DNA of 64,000 nucleotides from Gemmiger sp. An194 (GTDB taxonomy: Bacteria; Bacillota; Clostridia; Oscillospirales; Ruminococcaceae): positions 1-64,000 of the forward strand of contig NZ_NFKA01000008.1 of NCBI RefSeq assembly GCF_002160145.1. The letters are read 5' to 3'. Position numbers and translations under genes: made by a program. The notes below the pieces were generated by a model. The model was not told where the DNA came from, did no database searches, and worked only from the letters and a program-made list of their open reading frames with translations. Of the stretch, positions 32,306 through 40,997 are shown piece by piece (positions within the stretch are counted from its first letter, which is position 1; each line of letters begins with the position of its first letter).

Positions 32306-32334
32306 AATATACACCTTTTTGAAGAAAACTGCAA
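32306..32334 (-). promoter_or_regulatory. htpG promoter
   Basis: TTGCAG (32334-32329), a 17-base spacer and TATATT (32311-32306) on the minus strand, just upstream of the CIRCE element. Confidence 0.7.
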
Positions 32335-32351
32335 GAGGGTTCACAAAAAGT

Positions 32352-33008
32352 TTAAAACTCCTTGCGGCTGTAGATGCGGGTGGCAAGGGCCCAGCAAATC
32401 AGGTATACCGCGATGCAGCCCACCGGCATCACCACAGCCCAGCCCCAGACGGCCAGATCCCCCAGAAACAGCGTTTGCAGCAGGGGAGGCAGTGCCATAT
32501 CCTGCAGCAGATCCAGTTTGCCCAGTACCATCACGCAGCCGAACAGCGCCGCCGCAACCAGCAGCACTGCGGTGCGGGCCTTTTCCACGCCGTATTTGTA
32601 GGAAAGCACCAGCGAAATGCCGAAGTAGGCAAGGCAGACAAAGGAAAACGCAAGCAGGCTAAGCAGGTTTTCCATCAAAGGTTCGCCCTTCAGCAAAGCC
32701 AGCAGACCGCACAGCAGTGTGCCGATGGCAAAGCTGATGAGCAGCGCAAGGGTGATGAGGATGAACTTGGCCCCCACGAGCTGGCGCTTGCTTACCGGCA
32801 GGCTGGCGGCGTACAGGTCCCATTTGGAATAGTTGTCGATGGTCAAACCGCTCAGAATGTAGAAGCCGGAGATCCAGGCGAAGAAAAACACCATGAAAGT
32901 GAAGTCCATCGCCAGAGCCATAGCGCTGTAAAGCACCAGGACCAGGGCAAGGTTTTTGTGGTACGCATGCCAGAGAATGAAGAAGTCTTTTTTCAGCAGG
33001 CCGATCAT
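32352..33008 (-). CDS. ABC-2 type transporter permease
   Basis: A 218-residue protein with six predicted membrane helices (about 20-36, 38-55, 78-105, 115-135, 145-165, 180-208) and a soluble N-terminal start MIGLLKKDF, typical of the ABC_2_trans permease family. A long linker reading DNYSKWDLYAASLPVSKRQLVGAK between helices 2 and 3 is characteristic. It overlaps the ATPase gene by 4 bases. The cargo is unknown; in YtrA-type systems these exporters respond to cell-wall stress. Confidence 0.88.
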   Translation of the reverse strand: MIGLLKKDFFILWHAYHKNLALVLVLYSAMALAMDFTFMVFFFAWISGFYILSGLTIDNYSKWDLYAASLPVSKRQLVGAKFILITLALLISFAIGTLLCGLLALLKGEPLMENLLSLLAFSFVCLAYFGISLVLSYKYGVEKARTAVLLVAAALFGCVMVLGKLDLLQDMALPPLLQTLFLGDLAVWGWAVVMPVGCIAVYLICWALATRIYSRKEF

Positions 33009-33859
33009 TGTGCATCCCTCCCGGTATAAAACTGCATGATGTCCTCGATGCTGGCCCGGTCGATCACCGCATCCGGCAGAGCCCGGCGGGCGGCGGCCGC
33101 GTCGCTGACCAGCGTCTCACAGGTGAAGCCCGTCTTGCGGGTGGCCACCTTGATCCGGCTGTCCAGCGCCTCCAGCTGCTCCGGGCTGCAGCGCAGAATG
33201 CCGTATTTTTCCAGCAGCTCGTCCCGGTCCATCTGGAACAGCAGCCGCCCCTTGTGCAGATAGGCGATGGAATCCGCCACCTTTTCCAGATCGCTGGTGA
33301 TGTGGCTGCTCATCAGAACGCTGTGGTTTTCGTCCTGGATGTAGTCCCGCAGGTAGTCCAGCACCTCGCCGCGCACCACCGGGTCCAGACCGCTGGTGGC
33401 TTCATCCAGAATCAGCAGCCGGGGCTTGTGGGCCAGGGCGGTGGCCAGCTGGAACTTCATCCGCATGCCCTTGCTCATATCCTTGATGAGCTTTTTCTCC
33501 GGCAGCTGGTAGGCCTCCAGCAGCCGGGCAAATTCGGCGCAGTCCCAGCCGGGCTGCAGGCTCTTCATGATGCTGTTCACCTGGCGGGGCGTGAGTGTCT
33601 CATAAAAGAAGGAATCCTCCATCACCACGCCGATCTGGGATTTGTCCAGCCGGTTGGGGTCGGTGCAGCCCAGCACCTCAATGCTGCCACCGTCGGTACG
33701 GATGGCCCCGAAGATAGCCTTCAGTGTGGTGGTTTTGCCCGCGCCGTTTTCACCCACAAAGCCCACGATGGTGCCGGTGGGCACGGTCAGGTCCAGATTC
33801 TCCAGCGAAAAATCCTTGTAATGTTTGCACAGGCCGCGGATGCAGATTGCGTTTTCCAT
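33005..33859 (-). CDS. ABC transporter ATP-binding protein
   Basis: A 284-residue single ABC domain. Walker A is GENGAGKTT (about 36-44), the Q-loop is at VMEDSFFYE, the signature is degenerate (MSKGMRMKF, about 132-140, as in many YtrB-like proteins), Walker B is LLILDEATSGLDP (about 151-163), and the H-loop is MSSHI. The C-terminal 70 residues (after 215) form a regulatory extension common in this group. It lies between the GntR regulator (4-base gap) and the permease (4-base overlap). Confidence 0.93.
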   Translation of the reverse strand: MENAICIRGLCKHYKDFSLENLDLTVPTGTIVGFVGENGAGKTTTLKAIFGAIRTDGGSIEVLGCTDPNRLDKSQIGVVMEDSFFYETLTPRQVNSIMKSLQPGWDCAEFARLLEAYQLPEKKLIKDMSKGMRMKFQLATALAHKPRLLILDEATSGLDPVVRGEVLDYLRDYIQDENHSVLMSSHITSDLEKVADSIAYLHKGRLLFQMDRDELLEKYGILRCSPEQLEALDSRIKVATRKTGFTCETLVSDAAAARRALPDAVIDRASIEDIMQFYTGRDAQ

Positions 33860-33863
33860 AGGA

Positions 33864-34238
33864 TCAGTCTCCCTCCAACAACAGGTTCAATGTTGCCAGC
33901 ACCTCCGCCTTGCTGATGCCCCCGGCCAGCGCGGTGTCCACCGCCTGCTGCAGGTATCCCTCCATCTTTTTCAGGGTCTCCTCCCGGTGCAGCTCCATGT
34001 TCTGGAGTGCAACGAAGCAGCCCTTGCCGGGCACCGTATTGATGAACCCGGCCTTTTCCAGGTCCTCATAGGCCCGTTTGGTGGTGATCACGCTGATGCG
34101 CAGCTCCTTGGCCAGCAGCCGGATGCTGGGCAGCGCCTCACCCTCCTTGAGCCTGCCGTCAAAAATGGCGGCGCGGATCTGGTCGGTGATCTGGGCATAG
34201 ATCGGCTTTGGGCTGGAATTGCTGATGTAGATCTCCAT
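33864..34238 (-). CDS. GntR family (YtrA-type) transcriptional regulator
   Basis: A 124-residue regulator of the short YtrA subfamily. The GntR winged helix is complete: SPKPIYAQITDQIRAAIFDGRLKEGEALPSIRLLAKELRISVITTKRAYEDLEKAGFI, ending with GKGCFV. The C-terminal domain is only about 45 residues of helix, as in YtrA. The start is fixed by GAGGAAG upstream and by the promoter. It heads the ABC exporter operon and probably represses it through repeats in the promoter. Confidence 0.92.
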   Translation of the reverse strand: MEIYISNSSPKPIYAQITDQIRAAIFDGRLKEGEALPSIRLLAKELRISVITTKRAYEDLEKAGFINTVPGKGCFVALQNMELHREETLKKMEGYLQQAVDTALAGGISKAEVLATLNLLLEGD

Positions 34239-34279
34239 CAGTCTTCCTCGCTTTTCCTTTAATTTATCAGACTGTACAT

Positions 34280-34322
34280 ATCTGATATATACAGTATATA
34301 CGCTTATATACACAGTTGTCAA
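34280..34322 (-). promoter_or_regulatory. Promoter and GTATATA-repeat operator of the YtrA-type operon
   Basis: TTGACA (34322-34317), an 18-base spacer and TATACT (34298-34293) on the minus strand. The spacer and -10 region hold three GTATATA-like repeats, one of them the self-complementary GTATATAC. They are probable binding sites of the GntR protein encoded next to them. Confidence 0.65.
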
Positions 34323-34461
34323 GGCTCCGGAGAAAAAATCTGAAAAAAGCGCAAAAATCACCCGGTTGGATAAGAGCATGATACAATTTTGATACGAACT
34401 GCAGATATCATCAAAGCACAGGGCGGGCATCCGCACTGGAACAGAGAAAAGAGGAACCCCA

Positions 34462-35121
34462 ATGAATCCCATTTTGATTGTTGACGATGAACGCCCCATT
34501 GCCGAGCTGATCGAGCTTACCCTGTTGCAGGCGGGCTACCAGTGCGAGATCGCGCTGGACGGCGATACTGCCGCGGATAAGATCGAGACCGGCCGGTACG
34601 ATCTGATTTTGCTGGACATCATGCTGCCGGGTGTCGATGGCTATGAGCTGATGGAATACGTGCGACCCACCGGAACGCCGGTGATCTTCCTGACCGCTAA
34701 GGGCATGCTGGCAGACCGGGTGCGGGGCCTGCGCATGGGAGCGGACGATTATATCGTGAAGCCCTTCGAGCCGCTGGAGCTGCTGGCCCGGGTGGAAAGT
34801 GTGCTGCGCCGGGCAGGACGGGGCGGCGGGGTGCTGCGGGCCTTTGACATTGTGGTGGACCCGGTGGCCCGCCGGGTGGAAAAAGGCGGTATACCGGTGG
34901 CCCTCACGCCCAGGGAGTTTGATTTGCTGGTGCTGCTTCTGCGCAACCAGGGCATTGCCCTCTACCGGGATGTGATGTACGAGCGGGTGTGGGGCGGCGA
35001 GGAGGAAGCGGGCAGCCGCACGCTGGATCTGCACATCCAGCGTCTGCGCAAAAAGCTGGGCCTTGCAGATAAGATCAAGACGGTGTATAAAATCGGTTAT
35101 TTACTGGAGGTGGAAACGTGA
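34462..35121 (+). CDS. OmpR family response regulator
   Basis: A 219-residue response regulator. The receiver domain (1-115) has the acidic pair DDE (about 8-10), phosphoacceptor Asp in LLDIMLPG (about 51), a Thr in FLTAK and Lys in VKPFEP. The C-terminal winged helix (about 125-219) shows LTPREFDLLVLLLRNQG and RTLDLHIQRLRKKL. AGAGGAACC precedes the start. It overlaps the kinase gene by 4 bases. The likely targets are the three exported-protein genes that follow. Confidence 0.95.
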   Translation: MNPILIVDDERPIAELIELTLLQAGYQCEIALDGDTAADKIETGRYDLILLDIMLPGVDGYELMEYVRPTGTPVIFLTAKGMLADRVRGLRMGADDYIVKPFEPLELLARVESVLRRAGRGGGVLRAFDIVVDPVARRVEKGGIPVALTPREFDLLVLLLRNQGIALYRDVMYERVWGGEEEAGSRTLDLHIQRLRKKLGLADKIKTVYKIGYLLEVET

Positions 35122-36518
35122 AACTGGCAGCCAAACTGACATTTGCCATCCTGCTGCTGTTGGCGCTTTTGTTGAATCTGGGGGCGGCCTGGCTGATCGG
35201 CAGCGGATTTTCCGCCCAGCTGCGGGCGGCGGCGCAGCAGAATGCGGCCGCACATCGGGCGGAGTGCTATCAGCTGCAAAAGGAAATGATTGAAAACCCG
35301 GACCTGGAGACCCAGTCCCCACTGGTGACCCGATACGGGCAGCAGCGCATCGCGCAGACAGGGGAAGGGCTGGCCATCCTCAGCGAAGAGGGAGCCTTCC
35401 TCTATTCCGGTATCGGAATGGTGAATGGCTGGCAGCCGGTGCTGCGGGCAGTGGATGCAGGAGCGGACGAAATGACCTACGCCAAAGAGGGGGCAAACAT
35501 CTGGCAGCTGTTTGCAAGCCCGGTGCAGTGGCAGGGGAGAACCTTGTGGCTGGTGAGCAGCTGCGATGTGAGCGAGGTGTTCCGGCTGCGGAACCAGCAG
35601 CTGGCGGGGTTTGCCCGCCTGGAAGTGCTTGCCTTTGCCGGGGTGGCGCTGGTGGTGTGGGCGGTGAGCCGCCGCCTGACCCGGCCGCTGAAAGCCTTGG
35701 AGGAATCCGCACGGGCCATCGCGGCGGGCTCCTACGACCGGCGAACCGGCATGACCGGAACCGATGAGGTGGCCAGCCTTGCCGCCAGCTTTGATGTCAT
35801 GGCCGAGGCGGTGGAGCAGCGGGCGCGGCAGCTGGATCTGGCGGTGCACCAGCGAGAGGACTTTGTGAGCGCCTTTACCCATGAGTTGAAAACTCCCATG
35901 ACCAGTATGCTGGGCTATGCGGATCTGCTGCGCAGCGCCGAGGTGAAGCCGGAGCTGCGCCAGCGGGCGGCAAATTACATTTATCACGAGACAAAACGGC
36001 TGGAAGCATTGAGCGCCAAGCTGATGACCTTCATGACGCTGGACCCGGAGCATAAAACGTTGGAGCTGCGCCCGGTTTCGCTGGCGGCGCTGGCGGAAAA
36101 GACCGCCCGCGCTCTGCCCGCAGAATGCCCGATCCGGCTGTGCTGGCAGGGCTTTGAAACAGGCTGTGTTCTGGGAGACGAGGAGCTGCTCACTGCGCTG
36201 CTGGAAAATCTGATCAGCAACGGAATGCGGGCCGAGCCGAAGGACGGCAGGATACACATTGCCGCTTGCTGGGAAGGCAGTCAGATGGAGATCACGGTGC
36301 GTGACCGGGGCCGGGGAATCCCGCAGACAGAGCTGGAACGCATCACCGAGCCATTCTATATGGTGGATAAATCCCGCGCCAGAGCCCAGAACGGCAGTGG
36401 TTTCGGTCTGGCACTCTGCGATCGCATTGCCCGGCTGCACGGCACCCGGCTGGAATTTGAGAGCCAGCCCGGAGAGGGCACAACGGTACGATTTACATTA
36501 AAGGAGGCGGCGGGATGA
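35118..36518 (+). CDS. Sensor histidine kinase
   Basis: A 466-residue membrane kinase. Two membrane helices (about 5-27 and 165-185) enclose an extracytoplasmic sensor of about 135 residues. HAMP follows (RRLTRPLKALEESARAIAAGSYDRR, about 185-210). The H-box is FTHELKTPMTSMLGY with phosphoacceptor His255. The N-box ENLISNGMRAEP, G1 DRGRGIP and G2 GSGFGLAL complete the ATP lid. It overlaps genes on both sides by 4 bases. The sensed signal is unknown. Confidence 0.95.
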   Translation: MKLAAKLTFAILLLLALLLNLGAAWLIGSGFSAQLRAAAQQNAAAHRAECYQLQKEMIENPDLETQSPLVTRYGQQRIAQTGEGLAILSEEGAFLYSGIGMVNGWQPVLRAVDAGADEMTYAKEGANIWQLFASPVQWQGRTLWLVSSCDVSEVFRLRNQQLAGFARLEVLAFAGVALVVWAVSRRLTRPLKALEESARAIAAGSYDRRTGMTGTDEVASLAASFDVMAEAVEQRARQLDLAVHQREDFVSAFTHELKTPMTSMLGYADLLRSAEVKPELRQRAANYIYHETKRLEALSAKLMTFMTLDPEHKTLELRPVSLAALAEKTARALPAECPIRLCWQGFETGCVLGDEELLTALLENLISNGMRAEPKDGRIHIAACWEGSQMEITVRDRGRGIPQTELERITEPFYMVDKSRARAQNGSGFGLALCDRIARLHGTRLEFESQPGEGTTVRFTLKEAAG

Positions 36519-37261
36519 GCAAAAAACAGCGAATCAAAACGAGCCTGTTCTGCGCCGGAGCATTGCTGCTGGTGCTGGCCTGTATGGGGTTGCCCTCTGC
36601 CTTCTGTGTCATGCAGCAGGCAAGGCTGCTGCAAACCAGCCATTCCCGCCCGGCGGAAGAAAATGCCCTTTCCAGCCAGGGGCGGGAGAACGCGCTGGCA
36701 AAGCTTCTGTATGACCGGCAGTTCCTGGCGGGCAGCACGCCGGAATGGGATTCCAACGGCTGGCAGGTGTTGGAGCAAACCGAAGAGGGACAGATGAATT
36801 CGATTGGCGCAGCACTGGAACAATTGCGAAAAGCAGGCCTGCTGGATGAAACGCAAACTGCGGCAGCGTATGCGCTGCTTGAAACCGAACAACCCGATGC
36901 CTGCAAAAATGCTATGCGGGATACGGCGGGCTTTGTGCGCTATGAGTGGAGCACAGAGGCCGACAGCCTTCTGCTGGAGCTGGGCCCCGGTGAAGAAGTG
37001 GTGCGGCTGCGATGGAGTGTTGGCGGGCAGCTGCGGGCAGCTGAGCTGTTGGAGGAATACAAACGATTTTTGAACGTGACAGAATTTACCGACTGGCAGG
37101 ATCTTTCCAGTGAGGACGGCCATCTTGCCGCTGCCTATTCCCCGGCGGCGCAGCTGTATGTGTATGCATCGGACAAGGGCGGTACAGAGCTTGGCGCAGA
37201 GCACAAAACGCCGGAACAGATCGCCACGGCAATGAAAGACAAGAAGGAGGGAACGGCATGA
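36515..37261 (+). CDS. Membrane-anchored exported protein of unknown function
   Basis: A 248-residue protein with an N-terminal signal anchor (about 11-32, SLFCAGALLLVLACMGLPSAF) and a soluble extracytoplasmic domain. I recognise no family. The domain is mixed, with helical stretches (EEGQMNSIGAALEQLRKAGLLDETQTAAAYALLE) in the centre. It overlaps both the kinase gene before it and the lipoprotein gene after it by 4 bases, so it is made in step with the two-component system and may be a signal-modulating partner. Confidence 0.8.
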   Translation: MSKKQRIKTSLFCAGALLLVLACMGLPSAFCVMQQARLLQTSHSRPAEENALSSQGRENALAKLLYDRQFLAGSTPEWDSNGWQVLEQTEEGQMNSIGAALEQLRKAGLLDETQTAAAYALLETEQPDACKNAMRDTAGFVRYEWSTEADSLLLELGPGEEVVRLRWSVGGQLRAAELLEEYKRFLNVTEFTDWQDLSSEDGHLAAAYSPAAQLYVYASDKGGTELGAEHKTPEQIATAMKDKKEGTA

Positions 37262-38514
37262 ACTGCATAACAAAAACGACGGCGCTGGCATTGAGCCTTC
37301 TGCTGCTGGCAGGCTGCGGCATACAGCCCGCTCAAAGCGAAGTGTTCACAGAAGCGACAGCGCAGCCCACAGTGAAGAGTGCATTGTACCAGACCGGCGG
37401 AAGCAGAGGGGTGGACTGGAGCATCAAAGGCGAGAATGCCTTCACCGTGGCCCGAAGTGGACAGGGGGCCTTTCTGCAGGCCATCGACCTGACCGATGGC
37501 AGCTGTACACCGCTCTGTTCGCAGCGGGAATGCCCCCACAGCGGCGCGGATTGTCCGGCCTGGGTGGAAGAGCAGGGCACGCTGCCCTATGTGAACTGCC
37601 TGGAAAACGGCGATCTGGTCTTATATTATCTGACCAATAAGGCGCTGGGCGGCAAAGCAGCCGTGGAGCTGCGGGCAGCGGACGGCACCCTGATTCAGGC
37701 GCCCATAGCCTTGCCGGAGGAAGGGCAGGGCTGGTCTCCTTCCGGATTTTACAGCGACGGTAAAGATTTATATGTGGTGCGGGAGGATCGGTGGTACCAG
37801 TCCGGCTGGCTGCCTCTGTATCGGCTGTACCGCATCCATACGCAGGCGGACGATGCGTTCGGAAGTATGGAGGAAGCAGCAAGCTGGCAGCTGGAAAATA
37901 CCTCGATCCTCACCGGGCAGACCACCGGAAACGGATTGCTGGTTTGTCAACTGACCGATGGTGGGCAGATTCTCAGCGAACTGCTGTGGAATGGAGAAAT
38001 ACGCACCATCCGCCGGGCGCAGCCCCAGCAGATGTTCTGGACAGCCCAATATTCCGGCAGCCTGGAACCGGAGCCTACCATCTGTTTGTACGACAGTGTG
38101 AGCGGCTGGCTGGAACGGCTGGACTCTGCCACGGGTGAGAGCGTGCAGATCGCTGAATTGGAAACGGGGCTTTCGCTGGTGGGAACACCGTTCTGGCTGG
38201 AGGATACATTATATGTAGGGATGTTACGGGAAGGCGGAGCAGAGCAGGCGCTCGCTATCCATGAAGATGGAACCGTGGAGCCGATTGTCCGCCAGACCAG
38301 CCGGAACGGAACAATTGGTCCGGCGGTTCCGTTGGCCGTGATTGGGGACAGGCTGCTGGTGCAGCTGAACGAAACCATGGTGGAAACCAGTTACCGGGAT
38401 AAGGACGGAAAACTGGTCTCCGACCAGACCAGTGAATTCCGTTACGGCCTGTTCACACCGGAGCAGTATATGGCGAACGATGCGGAATGTCTGCCCATTC
38501 AAGGGGCATTTTGA
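37258..38514 (+). CDS. Lipoprotein with Cys/His motif, paralogue 1
   Basis: A 418-residue lipoprotein (signal LLLLAGC, Cys20). Near residues 76-101 it has a DLTDGSCTPLCSQRECPHSG segment continuing to DCPAW, giving a C-x4-C-x-H-x4-D-C pattern that could hold a metal or form disulfides. The remainder is beta-rich, with repeated strand-turn units such as DGKDLYVVRED and LEDTLYVGML, suggesting a beta-propeller. The tail YGLFTPEQYMANDAECLPIQG is shared with the next gene. No established function. It overlaps the preceding gene by 4 bases. Confidence 0.85.
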   Translation: MNCITKTTALALSLLLLAGCGIQPAQSEVFTEATAQPTVKSALYQTGGSRGVDWSIKGENAFTVARSGQGAFLQAIDLTDGSCTPLCSQRECPHSGADCPAWVEEQGTLPYVNCLENGDLVLYYLTNKALGGKAAVELRAADGTLIQAPIALPEEGQGWSPSGFYSDGKDLYVVREDRWYQSGWLPLYRLYRIHTQADDAFGSMEEAASWQLENTSILTGQTTGNGLLVCQLTDGGQILSELLWNGEIRTIRRAQPQQMFWTAQYSGSLEPEPTICLYDSVSGWLERLDSATGESVQIAELETGLSLVGTPFWLEDTLYVGMLREGGAEQALAIHEDGTVEPIVRQTSRNGTIGPAVPLAVIGDRLLVQLNETMVETSYRDKDGKLVSDQTSEFRYGLFTPEQYMANDAECLPIQGAF

Positions 38515-38527
38515 GGAGTGAGAAACG

Positions 38528-39769
38528 ATGAAAAAGCATATCCAAGCAACGGCATTGGCGGTTAGCCTGCTGCTGATAGTCGGCTGCGGCACCGCCCGGA
38601 GCCAAAGCGAGCCAATCCCGGCAGCGGAGCAGGCCAATGTGGAACAGACCCTGGGGGGACTGCATTTTGCGCAATCCAGTCAGGGGGACGGAAGTGTTTG
38701 GATCGTGTCCGGCGATCAGGCATTTCTGGCGGGCGGACGGCAGATCGACGGGGGATGCCTTCTGCAATCGGTGGATTTAACAACCGGGCAGCGGACGGTT
38801 TTGTGCGGTAAAGCGGGCTGTGCACATTCCGACCGGGACTGCGATGCATGGCTGCGCAGGGATGGATTCATTCAGATGACGGAGACGGAGTCGGGGCAGC
38901 TGGCGCTGTTCTGGCAGATCGATGGCGAAGCGTCGGTGGAGCTGCGGGACCTGAGCGGAAAGGTGCTCCGTTCGCAGACAAAGATTTCCGCATTGCCGGT
39001 GAGCGGACCCGTGTATCGGGACGGGGGCAGTTTGTACTATATGTGCAGCGCCGAGCAATACCAGAATTTGTGGCGGGTGAATGTGGAGGACTCCGAGCGG
39101 TTCGGCCAGTGCGAAGAGGTTTGTCGCTGGCAGTTGGCGGAGAATCCGTACCCGCTGCTTTATACAGAGAATGGCATTGTGGTGGAACAGACCAGCGGTA
39201 CCGGAGAAGAGGAAAATCAGGGGACGACCTGCCTGTATCTGCTGCGCTGGGAGAACACGGTGCAGAAGATTTTTGAGCAGGATCTGGCTCAGGGCATGAT
39301 CTGGAAAGCGGAAGGAGATACGGCATTGTTTGCGTATCAGCGGGCAAGCGGAATGCTGGAGCAAATTAATCCGGCCGATGGTACACGGACGGAATTTGCG
39401 CAGGTGCAGCCGGGCATTCGATATGCAAACCCGGTCCATCTGACTCAGGGCCGATTGATCTATAGCTGGAATGACGGCGAAGCCCATGGGCAGAGCTGGG
39501 TGGAGCAGAATGGCCAGCCGGTGGAGATCAAGGCTCTTTCCCGCGGTCACAATGGGGGTGTAACGGATGTCATTGCGCTGCAGGCGTTGGGAAACGGACG
39601 TCTTCTGGCGGATCTGGGAGATCTGGAATATCCCATAACGGAAACCGGTACGGACGGCAAGGTCTTTTCCATGAATACCAGCGAACGGCTGTATGGTATT
39701 TTCACACTGGATGAGTATTGTCAGGGTGGAAAGGAGTATCTGCCGGTTCAGGCGGAAGCGGAATTCTGA
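38528..39769 (+). CDS. Lipoprotein with Cys/His motif, paralogue 2
   Basis: A 413-residue lipoprotein (signal LLLIVGC, Cys20) clearly paralogous to the previous protein. It shares the segment DLTTGQRTVLCGKAGCAHSD continuing to DCDAW, the beta-rich body and the tail YGIFTLDEYCQGGKEYLPVQ. The pair probably arose by tandem duplication. Similar Clostridial lipoproteins with an LC...C.H motif are common near sensor and ABC genes, to my recollection, without assigned function. AGGAGTGAG lies upstream; a 13-base gap separates the genes. Confidence 0.85.
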   Translation: MKKHIQATALAVSLLLIVGCGTARSQSEPIPAAEQANVEQTLGGLHFAQSSQGDGSVWIVSGDQAFLAGGRQIDGGCLLQSVDLTTGQRTVLCGKAGCAHSDRDCDAWLRRDGFIQMTETESGQLALFWQIDGEASVELRDLSGKVLRSQTKISALPVSGPVYRDGGSLYYMCSAEQYQNLWRVNVEDSERFGQCEEVCRWQLAENPYPLLYTENGIVVEQTSGTGEEENQGTTCLYLLRWENTVQKIFEQDLAQGMIWKAEGDTALFAYQRASGMLEQINPADGTRTEFAQVQPGIRYANPVHLTQGRLIYSWNDGEAHGQSWVEQNGQPVEIKALSRGHNGGVTDVIALQALGNGRLLADLGDLEYPITETGTDGKVFSMNTSERLYGIFTLDEYCQGGKEYLPVQAEAEF

Positions 39770-39770
39770 C

Positions 39771-39830
39771 AAAAAAACAGCCCGCCGGGTAGCGCATGCA
39801 GAACGCGTTACCCGGCGGGCTGTTGATTTT
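39771..39830. terminator. Bidirectional intrinsic terminator
   Basis: A stem of 19 bp with few mismatches (39777-39795 with 39805-39823) and A/T tracts on both sides, between convergent genes. Confidence 0.85.
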
Positions 39831-39838
39831 AATAAAGG

Positions 39839-40222
39839 TTACCGGCCCAGCAGCTTGTCCAGCTTTACCTTAAGAGGGGTATAGCCGTTTTTGGCATCGG
39901 AGGTGAAATCGGAGGCAACCTCCCACTTCCAGCGCTGATTGTCGAAGTAGAGCACATCACCCTCCTGTCCGGTCAGGGCCTTGGGCAGAGCGTTGGGGTC
40001 CACCAGCGGGTTAAAGGGCTGCTGGTAGCTGAGCACGCCCTCCGGCGAGATGCTGGCCCATACTCCGAATACGAAGCAGGCGCCTTCGCCGTAGCAGAAG
40101 CGCTCAAAGCGGACCTTGCCGTCGTAGTAGAACGAAAGGCAGTCACGGAATTTGTTCAGGTATTCCTTTTCGTAGCGGCGGCCGCAGTTTGCACCCGCCA
40201 GCTGTTTGGCAGAAATGTTCAT
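39839..40222 (-). CDS. Conserved hypothetical protein
   Basis: A 127-residue soluble protein with no signal peptide and no family I recognise. It is rich in aromatic residues (YYDGKVRFERFCYGEGACFVFGVWASI, about 32-58), suggesting a compact beta-sheet fold. Three cysteines are scattered rather than in a motif. GGGAAGGG precedes the start. It is monocistronic, ending at the shared terminator. Confidence 0.7.
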   Translation of the reverse strand: MNISAKQLAGANCGRRYEKEYLNKFRDCLSFYYDGKVRFERFCYGEGACFVFGVWASISPEGVLSYQQPFNPLVDPNALPKALTGQEGDVLYFDNQRWKWEVASDFTSDAKNGYTPLKVKLDKLLGR

Positions 40223-40394
40223 GGCAGTTTCCCTTCCCGCTGCCGGGCCGCCAACAGGCGGCAGAGCAGGCGGCGTGTATTTCCTTTATTATAACAGGTT
40301 TAGGCTTCTGCCGCCAGAAAAAGGGGGCAAAAAGAGAGCAAAATAAGACGAAAAAACGAGTTCGAAAAAATTTGAAAAAATGTGAAAAAAGCTG

Positions 40395-40423
40395 TTGACA
40401 TTTCTCTTTTCATGACGTATAAT
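40395..40423 (+). promoter_or_regulatory. Promoter of the tRNA-Asp/tRNA-Thr operon
   Basis: A perfect consensus: TTGACA (40395-40400), 17 bases, TATAAT (40418-40423), 32 bases before tRNA-Asp. Confidence 0.9.
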
Positions 40424-40455
40424 AAACAACGTCGCTGATGCGGCAACGCAAAGAT

Positions 40456-40532
40456 GGCCCGGTAGTTCAGTTGGTTAGAACGCTAGCCTGTCACGCTAGA
40501 GGTCGTGGGTTCGAGCCCCATCCGGGTCGCCA
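40456..40532 (+). tRNA. tRNA-Asp (GTC)
   Basis: A 77-base cloverleaf. The acceptor GGCCCGG pairs with CCGGGTC, the anticodon loop is CTGTCAC with anticodon GTC, the T loop is GTTCGAG, and 3' CCA is encoded at 40530-40532. First of a two-gene tRNA transcript. Confidence 0.96.
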
Positions 40533-40536
40533 TCTT

Positions 40537-40612
<76 letters not shown>

Positions 40613-40617
40613 TGGTA

Positions 40618-40656
40618 GAGCCCTTTCGGAATTTGCCGAAAGGGCTCATTTTTTGC
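40618..40656 (+). terminator. Terminator of the Asp/Thr tRNA operon
   Basis: A perfect 12-bp stem (40618-40629 with 40636-40647) followed by a T6 tract. Confidence 0.9.
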
Positions 40657-40724
40657 CTTGAGACAGAGTGCTTTCTGTCCCGAAAGCGGGACAGAAAAAA
40701 GTGTAAAAAAATCGAAAATACTTG

Positions 40725-40753
40725 TTGACAGGCGGCTCGTTTTTTGGTATAGT
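40725..40753 (+). promoter_or_regulatory. Promoter of tRNA-Trp
   Basis: TTGACA (40725-40730), 17 bases, TATAGT (40748-40753), 34 bases before the tRNA. Confidence 0.85.
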
Positions 40754-40787
40754 AATAAGGCACCCGACGAACGGGGCAACAGAATAA

Positions 40788-40863
40788 AGGGGTATAGCTC
40801 AGCTGGTAGAGCAGCGGTCTCCAAAACCGCGTGCCGAGGGTTCGAATCCTTCTGCCCCTGCCA
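40788..40863 (+). tRNA. tRNA-Trp (CCA)
   Basis: A 76-base cloverleaf. The acceptor AGGGGTA pairs with TGCCCCT, the anticodon loop CTCCAAA carries CCA, the T loop is GTTCGAA, and 3' CCA is encoded at 40861-40863. It has its own promoter and terminator. Confidence 0.96.
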
Positions 40864-40867
40864 AAGG

Positions 40868-40900
40868 CCCGTGAATGCGAAAGCATTCACGGGTTTTTTG
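40868..40900 (+). terminator. Terminator of tRNA-Trp
   Basis: A perfect 11-bp stem with a GAAA tetraloop (40868-40878 with 40883-40893) and a T6 tract. Confidence 0.9.
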
Positions 40901-40997
40901 TTGTTTTGACTCGGAAGGTAATTCTGCGATGCGGGGCAATAATCATATATGAAACCGGTAAAAAATGATCCTGGAACGAAGTTCGTTGTTTGTGCAA

